Source of the DNA: an uncultured Clostridia bacterium
GTDB taxonomy: Bacteria > Bacillota > Clostridia > Christensenellales > Borkfalkiaceae
Length of the DNA: 10,768 nucleotides
Direction of reading: 5' to 3'
Assembly (NCBI GenBank): GCA_944376035.1
Contig: CALWBJ010000209.1
Coordinates: 1 to 10,768, forward strand
The position numbers were made by a program, and so were the translations under genes. A model generated the notes under the pieces. That model saw only the letters and a list, made by a program, of their open reading frames with translations. It was not told the origin of the DNA and made no database searches. Each line of letters begins with the position of its first letter. Positions within the stretch are counted from its first letter, which is position 1. Below, piece after piece: positions 1-7,226 of the stretch.

Positions 1-49
1 ATAATAATTGCTTAATGAAAACTTTTAATGACCAAATTTCTGAAAATAG

Positions 50-991
50 TTACTCTAAAAGCGCCGCAGCACCTATTATACCCGCATCGTTACCTAAAGA
101 TGCGGTAAGAATATCACATTTAGGAGAGCCTTTATAGCCGTAATCGAACTTGTCGCAATAATCTTTTACCAAATCGGTAAGATATTTACCCTGCGCACTT
201 ATTCCGCCACCGATTATTACGGCGTCCGGACGGAAAATATTGAGCATATTCATAATGCTTTCCGCAAGATATTTTATGTATTGATTCTGAACTTTTATGG
301 CCGTTTCGTCGCCTTTCTTTGCACATTCAAATGCTGTTTTACCGTCAACCCAAGCAATATCCCCGCCGACATAATCCCACATGGCGGGTTCTTTATTTTC
401 AAGCATAGCACTTCTGGTCTGTCTTATGAGCGCAGTTGCGGAAACGTATGCTTCGACACAACCGCGTCTCCCGCAAGTACATTCTTCACCGTCAAGAATA
501 AGAGTAACGTGCCCGAGTTCTGCGCCCTTTGAATGTCCGCCCTCGTAAAGTTTTCTGTCAATAATAATACCTCCGCCCACGCCTGTGCCGAGTGTAAACA
601 TAATGGATGTATTGTAATTTTTAGCACAGCCGTAAACTGCCTCGCCAAGCGCCGCTACGTTTGCATCGTTGGAAATAATTATTTCTGTATCGAGTTTTTC
701 TTTGAGTTTCTGCACCAGCGGTATGTTTTTCCAGCCGAGATTAGGAAGAAAATCAACCATTCCCGTCTTTCCCGTAACAGCCCCGGGACAGCCTATACCT
801 ATTCCCGAAATATCTTTTACAGATAAAATTTTTTCAGAAAGAAGTTCCTCCACCTGACAAACCATATTCTCGATAACTTTATCGGGAGTTTTTGCTGTTT
901 TCCTTCTGTTCTTTAATATTATTTTACCGTCGCCGTCTACAAGACCGACTTTTACGCTCATACCGCCGATGTCAATACCTATTTTATACAT
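50..991 (-). CDS. glcK: ROK-family sugar kinase, probable glucokinase
   Basis: This 313-residue protein has the full ROK kinase layout. A phosphate-binding GIDIGG motif lies at residues 5-10, the catalytic pair N108-D109 sits in a SNDANVAALGE context, and GTGVGGG spans about 135-141. The ExGH sugar-binding motif is E158 to H161, followed by the zinc motif CxCGxxGCxE (C171, C173, C178, E180). A second glycine-rich nucleotide motif, VIIGGGIS, is at about 258-265. Length is normal for the family. The likely role is ATP-dependent phosphorylation of glucose to glucose-6-phosphate in the cytoplasm. ROK kinases also include mannose, allose and N-acetylmannosamine kinases, so the substrate is inferred. 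The N-terminal motif reads GGMSVK rather than the commoner GGTxxK. The start is ATG with only a weak purine-rich site upstream. It begins 11 bases after ntpD with no terminator between, which suggests read-through from the ATPase operon. The 49 bases left after its stop show no clear terminator. Confidence 0.88.
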   Translation of the reverse strand: MYKIGIDIGGMSVKVGLVDGDGKIILKNRRKTAKTPDKVIENMVCQVEELLSEKILSVKDISGIGIGCPGAVTGKTGMVDFLPNLGWKNIPLVQKLKEKLDTEIIISNDANVAALGEAVYGCAKNYNTSIMFTLGTGVGGGIIIDRKLYEGGHSKGAELGHVTLILDGEECTCGRRGCVEAYVSATALIRQTRSAMLENKEPAMWDYVGGDIAWVDGKTAFECAKKGDETAIKVQNQYIKYLAESIMNMLNIFRPDAVIIGGGISAQGKYLTDLVKDYCDKFDYGYKGSPKCDILTASLGNDAGIIGAAALLE

Positions 992-1002
992 AGTTTATTC
1001 TT

Positions 1003-1638
1003 TTATTCTTCCCTTGCCGCTATCATGGATTTTACTTTCATCAGGCGTGTACGACTGCTGCGATCGTTTTCTTCAAGTTTCATGGAAATATATTTTATAG
1101 TCTCTTCAAGATTAGGTATCATTACGTATTCAAGCGCATTAACTCTGCGTTTTCCCTTTTCTATCTCATCAGCAAGCATTGAAGCGCGTTTTTCCACTTC
1201 GGCAAGTCTTACAAGTTTATTAAGCACTTTTCCTGCAAGTTCGACAGAATAATCTGCTTCGCTGGTAACGGCAGAGTAAGCGTAAGGAACCTTTGTCTCG
1301 GAACGGTTTTCTTTAAGCGAAAGTTCCGGAACGGCTAAATTCATAATATTGGCCTTGCCGCATTCCAGTTCCATTGACACATTAGGCATGGAAAAGGCAA
1401 GTTCTATATCCTGAATACTCATAAAACTGCGCGCGACGGAAAACTGAGCAAGCGCGGCGGAAACATCGTTTTCCACTTCACTTCTCAAATTTTTGTTTTC
1501 CCTTATAATTACCGAAAACCTTCTTACCATCTCATCGGTTTTATCTTTTAGCAATTTATGACCGCGTTTAGCCGTTGAAAGTCTAGACTTAAGTTTTTTC
1601 AACTCCATTCGCGTCGGATTTACATTTATTCTTGACAA
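1003..1638 (-). CDS. ntpD: V-type ATPase subunit D (central rotor shaft)
   Basis: This 211-residue protein is the central stalk subunit D, a long antiparallel coiled coil that turns inside the A3B3 head and passes torque to the membrane ring. The N-terminal signature INVNPTRMELKKLKSRL starts at residue 4 and is followed by RGHKLLKDK (about 25-33). The second long helix carries RRVNALEYVMIPNLEETI (about 164-181) and a basic end. These are hallmark D-subunit segments and the length is typical. The start codon is TTG. It is supported by GAGGAG at 1646-1651, 7 bases upstream, and by the conserved INVNPTR segment right after it; the next Met (residue 11) would delete that segment. ntpB ends 22 bases upstream and the ROK kinase begins 11 bases downstream. 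E. hirae has ntpH and ntpJ after ntpD, and they are absent here. Confidence 0.96.
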   Translation of the reverse strand: MSRINVNPTRMELKKLKSRLSTAKRGHKLLKDKTDEMVRRFSVIIRENKNLRSEVENDVSAALAQFSVARSFMSIQDIELAFSMPNVSMELECGKANIMNLAVPELSLKENRSETKVPYAYSAVTSEADYSVELAGKVLNKLVRLAEVEKRASMLADEIEKGKRRVNALEYVMIPNLEETIKYISMKLEENDRSSRTRLMKVKSMIAAREE

Positions 1639-1660
1639 AACAAATCTCCTCGGCCTTAAA

Positions 1661-3037
1661 TTATTCTTGCGGTCCCAGATATTTTTCTATATATTTTTCT
1701 TTTATACGTTTCAGTTCGCTGCGCGGTAAAATTTTGAGAAGTTCCCAACCGATATTTAGCGTTTCTTCAATGTCGCGATTAGTATCGAACCCTTGTGAAA
1801 CATAAGTTTTCTCGAAGCCTTCTGCAAACTTAGCATACAATTTATCAATATCACTCAAAGCGGCATCTCCGAGAATTGCGGCTAATTCTTTCGACTCTTT
1901 ACCTCTCGCATAAGCGGCAAAAAGTTGGTTCATTGTATCCGCATGATCTTCTCTTGTCTTTCCGTCGCCAATACCTTTGTCTTTAAGTCTCGAAAGAGAA
2001 GGAAGCACGTCAATAGGCGGATTAATGCCTTTTTTGAAAAGTTCTCTCGATAAAATTATCTGCCCTTCGGTAATATATCCGGTCAAGTCGGGTATAGGGT
2101 GAGTTTTATCGTCTTCCGGCATGGTAAGAATAGGAATCTGTGTAATTGACCCTTTTTTACCTTTTATTCTTCCCGCACGCTCATACATTGTAGCAAGGTC
2201 CGTATAAAGATATCCGGGATAACCTCTTCTTCCCGGCACTTCTTTCCTCGCCGCGGAAATTTCCCTCAACGCCTCGCAATAATTCGTTATATCCGTTATT
2301 ATTACAAGTACATGCATACCCAAATCATACGCCAGGTACTCGGCAGCGGTAAGAGCCATACGCGGCGTAGCAATTCTTTCAATAGCCGGGTCGTTCGCAA
2401 GGTTTATGAAAAGCACCGTTCTTTCAATGGCTCCGGTCTTTTTAAAATCCTGTATAAAATATTCTGATTCTTCGTATGTTATTCCGACGGCGGCAAATAC
2501 CACGGCAAATTTTTCGTCGCTTTTTAAAACTTTTGCCTGTCTCGCAATCTGCGCTGCAAGTTCTGCATGCGGCAAACCGCTCATGCTGAATACGGGCAGT
2601 TTCTGCCCTCTGACAAGCGTATTTAATCCGTCGATAGCAGAAATACCGGTCTGAATAAACTCATTCGGATAGTCCCTTGCTGCGGGATTTATCGGCTCGC
2701 CGTTAATATCCATACGTTTTTTTGAAATTACGGGCGCTCCACCGTCGCGCGGATTTCCCATTCCGTCAAAAACCCTTCCGAGCATATCTTCTGAGACCGC
2801 AAGTTCCTGACTTTTGCCTAAAAACCTTGCACGGCTTGTGGAAATTTGCAGACCGTGAGCGCTTTCGAAAAGTTGAACGAGCGCTTTATCGCGATGAATT
2901 TCAAGTACTTTACCACGGCGGATTTCACCGTCTTTCTGAACTATTTCAACAAGTTCGTTGTACTTCACGCCCTCTACGCCTTCAACAAGCATTATAGGGC
3001 CTACAACTTCTTTTATTGTCTTATACTCCTTAAACAT
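1661..3037 (-). CDS. ntpB: V-type ATPase subunit B (non-catalytic nucleotide-binding subunit)
   Basis: This 458-residue protein is the B subunit, which alternates with A in the hexameric head. It has no normal Walker A P-loop: the matching place reads SGLPHAELAAQIARQ (about 153-167), as expected for B. Other family marks are GYPGYLYTDLATMYERAGR (about 272-290) and PILTMPEDDKTHPIPDLTGYITEGQI, which starts near 302. R350 in PSLSRLKDKGIG falls exactly where E. hirae B has the arginine finger that completes the catalytic site of the neighbouring A subunit. Full length. The ATG overlaps the end of ntpA by 8 bases. A GGAGG at 3046-3050, inside the ntpA coding sequence, lies 8 bases before the start, so translation is probably coupled to ntpA and produces equal A and B. 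Confidence 0.98.
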   Translation of the reverse strand: MFKEYKTIKEVVGPIMLVEGVEGVKYNELVEIVQKDGEIRRGKVLEIHRDKALVQLFESAHGLQISTSRARFLGKSQELAVSEDMLGRVFDGMGNPRDGGAPVISKKRMDINGEPINPAARDYPNEFIQTGISAIDGLNTLVRGQKLPVFSMSGLPHAELAAQIARQAKVLKSDEKFAVVFAAVGITYEESEYFIQDFKKTGAIERTVLFINLANDPAIERIATPRMALTAAEYLAYDLGMHVLVIITDITNYCEALREISAARKEVPGRRGYPGYLYTDLATMYERAGRIKGKKGSITQIPILTMPEDDKTHPIPDLTGYITEGQIILSRELFKKGINPPIDVLPSLSRLKDKGIGDGKTREDHADTMNQLFAAYARGKESKELAAILGDAALSDIDKLYAKFAEGFEKTYVSQGFDTNRDIEETLNIGWELLKILPRSELKRIKEKYIEKYLGPQE

Positions 3038-4796
3038 TGACCCCGCCTCCGTTAATCATCGCTTTGAGAACGTCGTTTATTTCCTTATCTATATTTTCCA
3101 GTTCGGAAATTTTTTCTTCCGGAATGTATTTTGCCCTGCCTATTTTTTCTTTTACAGGCAAATTGATTATATCCGAAAACTCAGCGTCTTTTTCAAGAGC
3201 GTCGTTACCGAGTCTGTGGAAATCATAAATAAGTTTTAACATTCCATACTGTTTTTTCAGTGAAGAATAAGTATCGACTTCATGAAAAGCGTTCTGATGC
3301 AGATAGTCTTCCCTAATAGACTTAGCCGTTTCCATGGTTAGTCTGTCTTTATAAGAAAGAGCGTCTGCGCCGACAAGCCTTACTATTTCTTCAAGTTCTG
3401 CCTCTTCCTGCAAAACCGACATGGCAAATTTACGAAGTTTTACAAAATCCGCGGCAATGTTATCGTTATACCAATCGTTAAGTTTTTCAGCATAGAGAGA
3501 ATAACTTATTATCCAATCGATTGCGGGGAAATGCCTTTTATATGCAAGCGATGCAGATAACCCCCAGAAAACTTTAACTATCCTGAGCGTCGCCTGAGAA
3601 ACCGGTTCCGAAAGGTCGCCGCCCTGAGGTGAAACCGCGCCTATTGCCGAAACCGAACCTTGCCGATCGCCGCTGCAAAGAACATTTACTATACCGGCAC
3701 GTTCGTAAAATTCCGCAAGTCTCGAAGAAAGATATGCAGGATAACCTTCTTCGCCCGGCATCTCTTCCAGTCTTCCGCTCATTTCCCTGAGCGCTTCCGC
3801 CCATCTCGACGTAGAATCTGCCATTATTGCGACATTATATCCCATATCTCTGAAATATTCGGCTATTGTTATACCCGTATATATTGAGGCCTCGCGCGCC
3901 GCAACAGGCATATCGGAGGTGTTTGCTATAAGCACTGTCCTTTTCATAAGCGGTTCACTCGATTTAGGGTCTTTGAGGCTCGGAAACTCGTTCAAAACAT
4001 CGGTCATCTCGTTACCGCGCTCGCCGCAACCTATATAAACTATTATATCCGCATCCGCCCACTTCGCCAGTTGGTGCTGGACGACCGTCTTACCGCTACC
4101 GAAAGGACCGGGAACTGCCGCGACTCCGCCTTTTGCTATCGGGAACAATGTATCTATTACTCTCTGCCCCGTAACCATCGGCATGGACGGATTCATTTTT
4201 GATTTATAAGGTCTGCCTTTTCGTACAGGCCACTTCTGCAACATGCATATACCTTTATCTCCGTCATCCGTGGTAATTACGGCAATAGTCTGAGTTATAT
4301 TGAAATTACCGCGTTTTATGCTTTTTATTTTACCTTTTATTCCTATGGGAACCATTATTTTATGGCTGACAATGGAAGTTTCCTGAACTTCTCCGATTAT
4401 ATCTCCCGAAGAAACGCTGTCTCCCTCTTTTACAGTGGGGACGAAATCCCAGAGTTTTTCGTGGTCGAGATTGTTAATCTGTATACCGCGGGTAATTCTG
4501 TCGCCGTATTTTTCGTAAACCTTTAAAAGAGGTCTTTGAATTCCGTCAAAAATCCCCTCGATCAATCCCGGAGCAAGTTCGACAGAAAGCGGTGCGTAAG
4601 TAGATTCAACCACTTCGCCGGGCCCCAAACCGCTCGTCTCTTCGTAGACCTGTATAGAAGCCTTGTCTCCGCGCAGTTCTATTATCTCTCCGATAAGTTT
4701 TTTATCGCTGACACGCACGACGTCAAACATCTTGCTGTCCGCCATATTTTCTGCCACTATAAGCGGCCCGGATACTTTTATTATTTTTCCCTGCAT
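3030..4796 (-). CDS. ntpA: V-type ATPase subunit A (catalytic subunit)
   Basis: This 588-residue protein is the catalytic subunit of the V1/A1 head. The N-terminal beta barrel (about 1-75) is followed by the A-type insert, or bulge domain (about 110-190), which separates A from F-ATPase beta. Walker A is GPFGSGKT at 230-237 with catalytic-loop Lys236. The glutamate that activates water is in GERGNE (E259). Walker B leads into MADSTSRWAEALREMSGRL (about 325-343), and the alpha/beta-family signature PAYLSSRLAEFYERAG starts near 353. All key catalytic residues are intact and the length is normal. It starts with ATG and has AGGAG at 4804-4808, 7 bases upstream. That site overlaps the stop codon of ntpG, which argues for coupled translation. 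It hydrolyses ATP to drive ion export, or makes ATP when run in reverse; the direction used in this organism cannot be told from sequence. Confidence 0.98.
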   Translation of the reverse strand: MQGKIIKVSGPLIVAENMADSKMFDVVRVSDKKLIGEIIELRGDKASIQVYEETSGLGPGEVVESTYAPLSVELAPGLIEGIFDGIQRPLLKVYEKYGDRITRGIQINNLDHEKLWDFVPTVKEGDSVSSGDIIGEVQETSIVSHKIMVPIGIKGKIKSIKRGNFNITQTIAVITTDDGDKGICMLQKWPVRKGRPYKSKMNPSMPMVTGQRVIDTLFPIAKGGVAAVPGPFGSGKTVVQHQLAKWADADIIVYIGCGERGNEMTDVLNEFPSLKDPKSSEPLMKRTVLIANTSDMPVAAREASIYTGITIAEYFRDMGYNVAIMADSTSRWAEALREMSGRLEEMPGEEGYPAYLSSRLAEFYERAGIVNVLCSGDRQGSVSAIGAVSPQGGDLSEPVSQATLRIVKVFWGLSASLAYKRHFPAIDWIISYSLYAEKLNDWYNDNIAADFVKLRKFAMSVLQEEAELEEIVRLVGADALSYKDRLTMETAKSIREDYLHQNAFHEVDTYSSLKKQYGMLKLIYDFHRLGNDALEKDAEFSDIINLPVKEKIGRAKYIPEEKISELENIDKEINDVLKAMINGGGVNV

Positions 4797-4806
4797 CCTT
4801 ATTCTC

Positions 4807-5133
4807 CTATTCGTTATCTTTATTGAAAAGTATATCCACGCCCAACGCCTTTTCCATAGTTGCTTTTATCGATTCCATACCGTAACCGTTACTTCCGTTT
4901 TTAGAAGGAACGGAAATTATTACGGGATAAGCGCTGTTAAGATAACGTTTTATAATTTCGTCCATACCTTTTGCAAGTACGTCCGTAATAAAAATTATCT
5001 GATACTCTTTGGCGATTTTTTTTAAAAGCGATTCCGCCGATTCGGGAGAAAACGCCGAGTAAGCGTCAACGCCGACTGCTTTGAAGGCAAATACGCTGTC
5101 ATCACTGCCGATTATAGCCATTTTACCCTTCAT
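4807..5133 (-). CDS. ntpG: V-type ATPase subunit F (central stalk; NtpG in E. hirae naming)
   Basis: This 108-residue protein is the small central-stalk subunit that binds subunit D and modulates ATPase activity. It has the family's Rossmann-like layout: an N-terminal strand and loop AIIGSDDSVFAFKAVG (about 6-21), EYQIIFITDVLA (about 43-54) and YPVIISVPSKNG (about 69-80). It ends in a helix with ALGVDIL (about 96-102). The length is usual for the family. The start ATG overlaps the end of ntpC by 11 bases, and a GAGGAAGGG purine stretch lies just upstream inside ntpC. A second Met at residue 5 could also start translation, but the upstream ATG fits the ribosome binding site better. Names clash: E. 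hirae calls this NtpG, while most databases call it subunit F. Confidence 0.94.
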   Translation of the reverse strand: MKGKMAIIGSDDSVFAFKAVGVDAYSAFSPESAESLLKKIAKEYQIIFITDVLAKGMDEIIKRYLNSAYPVIISVPSKNGSNGYGMESIKATMEKALGVDILFNKDNE

Positions 5134-6097
5134 ATCCCTTCCTCAGCCTCCTTTTTATATCGTTTTTATCCCAACCGTTAAGCAATCCTACCATAACTAT
5201 TCTGACATTTTTAATTTCGGCATACTTATAGTAGCAATAAATGACAAACGGAAGCAATCCCTGAGCGGAATATTTGTTTTTTATCAGAATATCCATAGCG
5301 TAATCGTCCGCAAGTTTTTCAAATTCTGTTAAAGGCTTTTCCTCACGGTTAATAGCGGACAAAATAAAATCACTGCGCGGAAAGAATCTGCACTTTTCTT
5401 TCAAAACGTCATAATCCTCTTCGCAAAGTATTTTAAGAATATCCGAATCCAAAGTCCCGCCGGGAACAAAATATTTTTCCGCCTCGGAAAAATTCCTTGT
5501 CCTCAAAGCCGTACCGATATTCACACAGTCTGCTCGGCATTCGAAGATATTTTTTAATTCTCCGTTCTTTTTTGAACAAGTCAAAAGTTCTTTAAACAAG
5601 GCTTTTCTGAATGCCGAATTTATATTTGCCCCGTTAGCCCTGCCCGCCACAAATTCACTGTCGGCAAAACTTAAAACAGCGGACAGTTCTTCAGAAAAAT
5701 CACCGTAATCGTCTGCCATTATTTTTTTTGCCAGATCTTCACTGTCATAAAGTCCGTTTGGTTTAAGCATGACAGTATAGTCGGATTTAATATATTTGGA
5801 CCTTATAACTGCTTCCGCATTGTGATAATCGTTTTCAAGTAAAAAATACTTAGTTATATAATCGGACGCACTTACTTCTTTGATAAAGGAAATAAATTTC
5901 TTTTCTTCTGCCTGAATAAGCCGTTCAAATTCGGGCGCACCGTCAATTATCAGTCCGTCGCCGAAGTTAACTTCATATAAAATTTTAACTGCCTCGTCAG
6001 CAGAAACACTTTCCACCATACGATTAAGACGGTCTTTGGTTAAAAGTGTGTTTTCAAGCGCTTTTGCTCTTGCGTTTGAATAAATAGCGTTTGCCAT
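5123..6097 (-). CDS. ntpC: V-type ATPase subunit C (rotor adaptor)
   Basis: This 324-residue protein is the V/A-ATPase C subunit (AC39/yeast subunit d family). It is a funnel-shaped, mostly helical, soluble protein that caps the K ring and seats the D/F shaft on it. The N-terminal YSNARAKALENTLLTKDRLNRMVES is the typical start of the family, and alternating charged helices fill the rest. The C-terminus (about 290-320) has YYKYAEIKNVRIVMVGLLNG, which matches the family's conserved end, where ExxNIR is common. Length agrees with family members of about 330 residues. The start is ATG, 6 bases after the ntpE stop. Only a weak GGAAA-like site lies upstream, so expression probably depends on coupling to ntpE. 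One copy is needed per complex. Confidence 0.94.
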   Translation of the reverse strand: MANAIYSNARAKALENTLLTKDRLNRMVESVSADEAVKILYEVNFGDGLIIDGAPEFERLIQAEEKKFISFIKEVSASDYITKYFLLENDYHNAEAVIRSKYIKSDYTVMLKPNGLYDSEDLAKKIMADDYGDFSEELSAVLSFADSEFVAGRANGANINSAFRKALFKELLTCSKKNGELKNIFECRADCVNIGTALRTRNFSEAEKYFVPGGTLDSDILKILCEEDYDVLKEKCRFFPRSDFILSAINREEKPLTEFEKLADDYAMDILIKNKYSAQGLLPFVIYCYYKYAEIKNVRIVMVGLLNGWDKNDIKRRLRKGYEG

Positions 6098-6103
6098 AAT
6101 GAC

Positions 6104-6682
6104 TTAATTTCCGAATAATACTTCGGCAACGGCTGCCGAAATATCTTCCTTTTTATTATTTATAAGCGAATTAAAACTGAGATCCTTATCGCAATATTTG
6201 TTCGTAAGTTTTATTCCGCCCTCAAAGTTACCGCGTTCAGTGCCCGCTTTAAGTTTTTTTTCTTCATAAACTTTAAGTTTTTTTAACTTATCGAAAGTGA
6301 TTCTGTCGTCTTTGGGCAATACAACGGTATCACCCTCTTCCGCGTATTCTTTTAAAAGTTTTTCAAGCAATGCGAAATATCTGTTCTCGGGAAGAGAACA
6401 GAGTTTTTTTTCAGCCAGATCGAAAACTTCACCGATAAGTGACTGCTTGGCGTTAAGGAGTATTTTTTTAACTTCAAGTTCACTGACAGTAAGCCTTCTT
6501 TTAATAATATCGGACGCATTTTTCCGTAAAATTTCTTCCTGCGCCGCGGTATACTCATCTGCCCATTCTTCCGCTTCGTTTATAAGCACTTCAACGCGAG
6601 CCTTTGCATTCTTTTCGGTTTCGGCACATTTGTCCGAAGCGTCGTCCGATATTTTTTTTATTATAGCGTCTTTACCGTTCAT
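6104..6682 (-). CDS. ntpE: V-type ATPase subunit E (peripheral stalk)
   Basis: This 192-residue protein is the E subunit, which pairs with subunit G to form the peripheral stalks that keep the head from rotating. Residues 1 to about 80 form one long charged helix rich in Glu, Lys and Ala, suited to a right-handed coiled coil with G. The C-terminal globular part (about 85-192) has GGIKLTNKYCDKDLSFNSLI at about 155-174, followed by AAVAEVLFG. This is the conserved E-subunit end that touches subunit B. It starts with ATG, with an AGG element about 8 bases upstream, and lies 18 bases after ntpK. Sequence conservation in this family is low outside the C-terminus, but the position between K and C makes the call firm. 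Confidence 0.93.
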   Translation of the reverse strand: MNGKDAIIKKISDDASDKCAETEKNAKARVEVLINEAEEWADEYTAAQEEILRKNASDIIKRRLTVSELEVKKILLNAKQSLIGEVFDLAEKKLCSLPENRYFALLEKLLKEYAEEGDTVVLPKDDRITFDKLKKLKVYEEKKLKAGTERGNFEGGIKLTNKYCDKDLSFNSLINNKKEDISAAVAEVLFGN

Positions 6683-6700
6683 AATAAGACCTATTACCGT

Positions 6701-7123
6701 TTACATTAAAAGAATGGAAACGACCAGACCCAAAATAGCGTAAGTTTCTATCATTGCCGGGAAAAGAATGAGTTTACCCGAAATTGACTGATTTTTCGCG
6801 ACCGCATAAATACAACTTACCGAAGTTTTACCTTGCAAAATAGCCGAAATAAATCCGGTTATCGCGAGCGGCATAGCCGCGGCAAAAAGTCCTGCGCCGC
6901 CTGTTGCAACCGCGTTCATACCGATAATTGCGAATACAAATCCGTAAATACCTTGCGTAGCGGGTAAAACCACCAATATAAGAACTTTACTGAATTTTTT
7001 GGGATTTTCGGCAAGTACGCCTGCCGCAGCAGAACCCGAAAAATAAAGTCCTATTGCAGAGCCTGCCCCGCAAAGTCCCGCACAAATCGCAAGTCCTAAT
7101 GTTGCCAATGCTTCTGGTGCCAT
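6701..7123 (-). CDS. ntpK: V-type ATPase subunit K (ion-binding rotor ring, Na+ type)
   Basis: This 140-residue hydrophobic protein is the proteolipid of the membrane ring. It has four transmembrane helices in two hairpins, as in E. hirae NtpK. The first hairpin ends in the second helix with LPATQGIYGF (L53, T56, Q57). The third helix is followed by SAILQGK (Q97), and the last helix carries FPAMIETYAILG (E126). In E. hirae the Na+ ligands are L61, T64, Q65, Q110 and E139. All five are matched here, and the Q-to-E spacing is the same (29 residues). There is one carboxylate per four helices, as in V-type rings. The start is set at the ATG at 7123 because GGAGG at 7129-7133 sits 5 bases upstream. 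An in-frame TTG at 7141 would add six residues, but it lies before that ribosome binding site. Confidence 0.96.
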   Translation of the reverse strand: MAPEALATLGLAICAGLCGAGSAIGLYFSGSAAAGVLAENPKKFSKVLILVVLPATQGIYGFVFAIIGMNAVATGGAGLFAAAMPLAITGFISAILQGKTSVSCIYAVAKNQSISGKLILFPAMIETYAILGLVVSILLM

Positions 7124-7226
7124 AATAACCTCCGTTTTCAAGCCTGTTCATGAGGCCGAAATTTAATTTTATTTTTTATTACGTTTTTATCTAAAATTTA
7201 GTTTTTATATGTGATATACTCTTTTG
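7124..7226 (-). promoter_or_regulatory. AT-rich intercistronic leader before ntpK
   Basis: This is the only long gap inside the ATPase gene cluster (103 bases, against 22 or fewer elsewhere). It is almost all A and T except for a short GCCT/AGGC stem (7142-7145 with 7153-7156, 7-base loop) and the GGAGG of ntpK. It lies just before the gene whose product is needed in most copies. In the E. coli F-ATPase operon, a U-rich intercistronic stretch before atpE acts as a translational enhancer, and an analogous role is inferred here. I see no clear promoter or terminator inside it. Confidence 0.45.
7129..7133 (-). promoter_or_regulatory. Ribosome binding site that decides the ntpK start
   Basis: The minus strand reads GGAGG-TTATT-ATG, a strong Shine-Dalgarno sequence 5 bases before the ATG at 7123. 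The in-frame TTG at 7141 lies upstream of this site and has no comparable purine run before it, so the ATG is preferred. Confidence 0.85.

Noticed and set aside
1661..3037. Missing Walker A motif in ntpB as a sign of a broken gene
   Set aside because: B subunits of V/A-type ATPases normally lack the P-loop. The arginine finger R350 and all other signatures are intact.
6297..6743. Plus-strand 148-codon frame opposite ntpE
   Set aside because: Antisense shadow across the ntpE coding sequence with Ser/Phe-rich composition and no family features.
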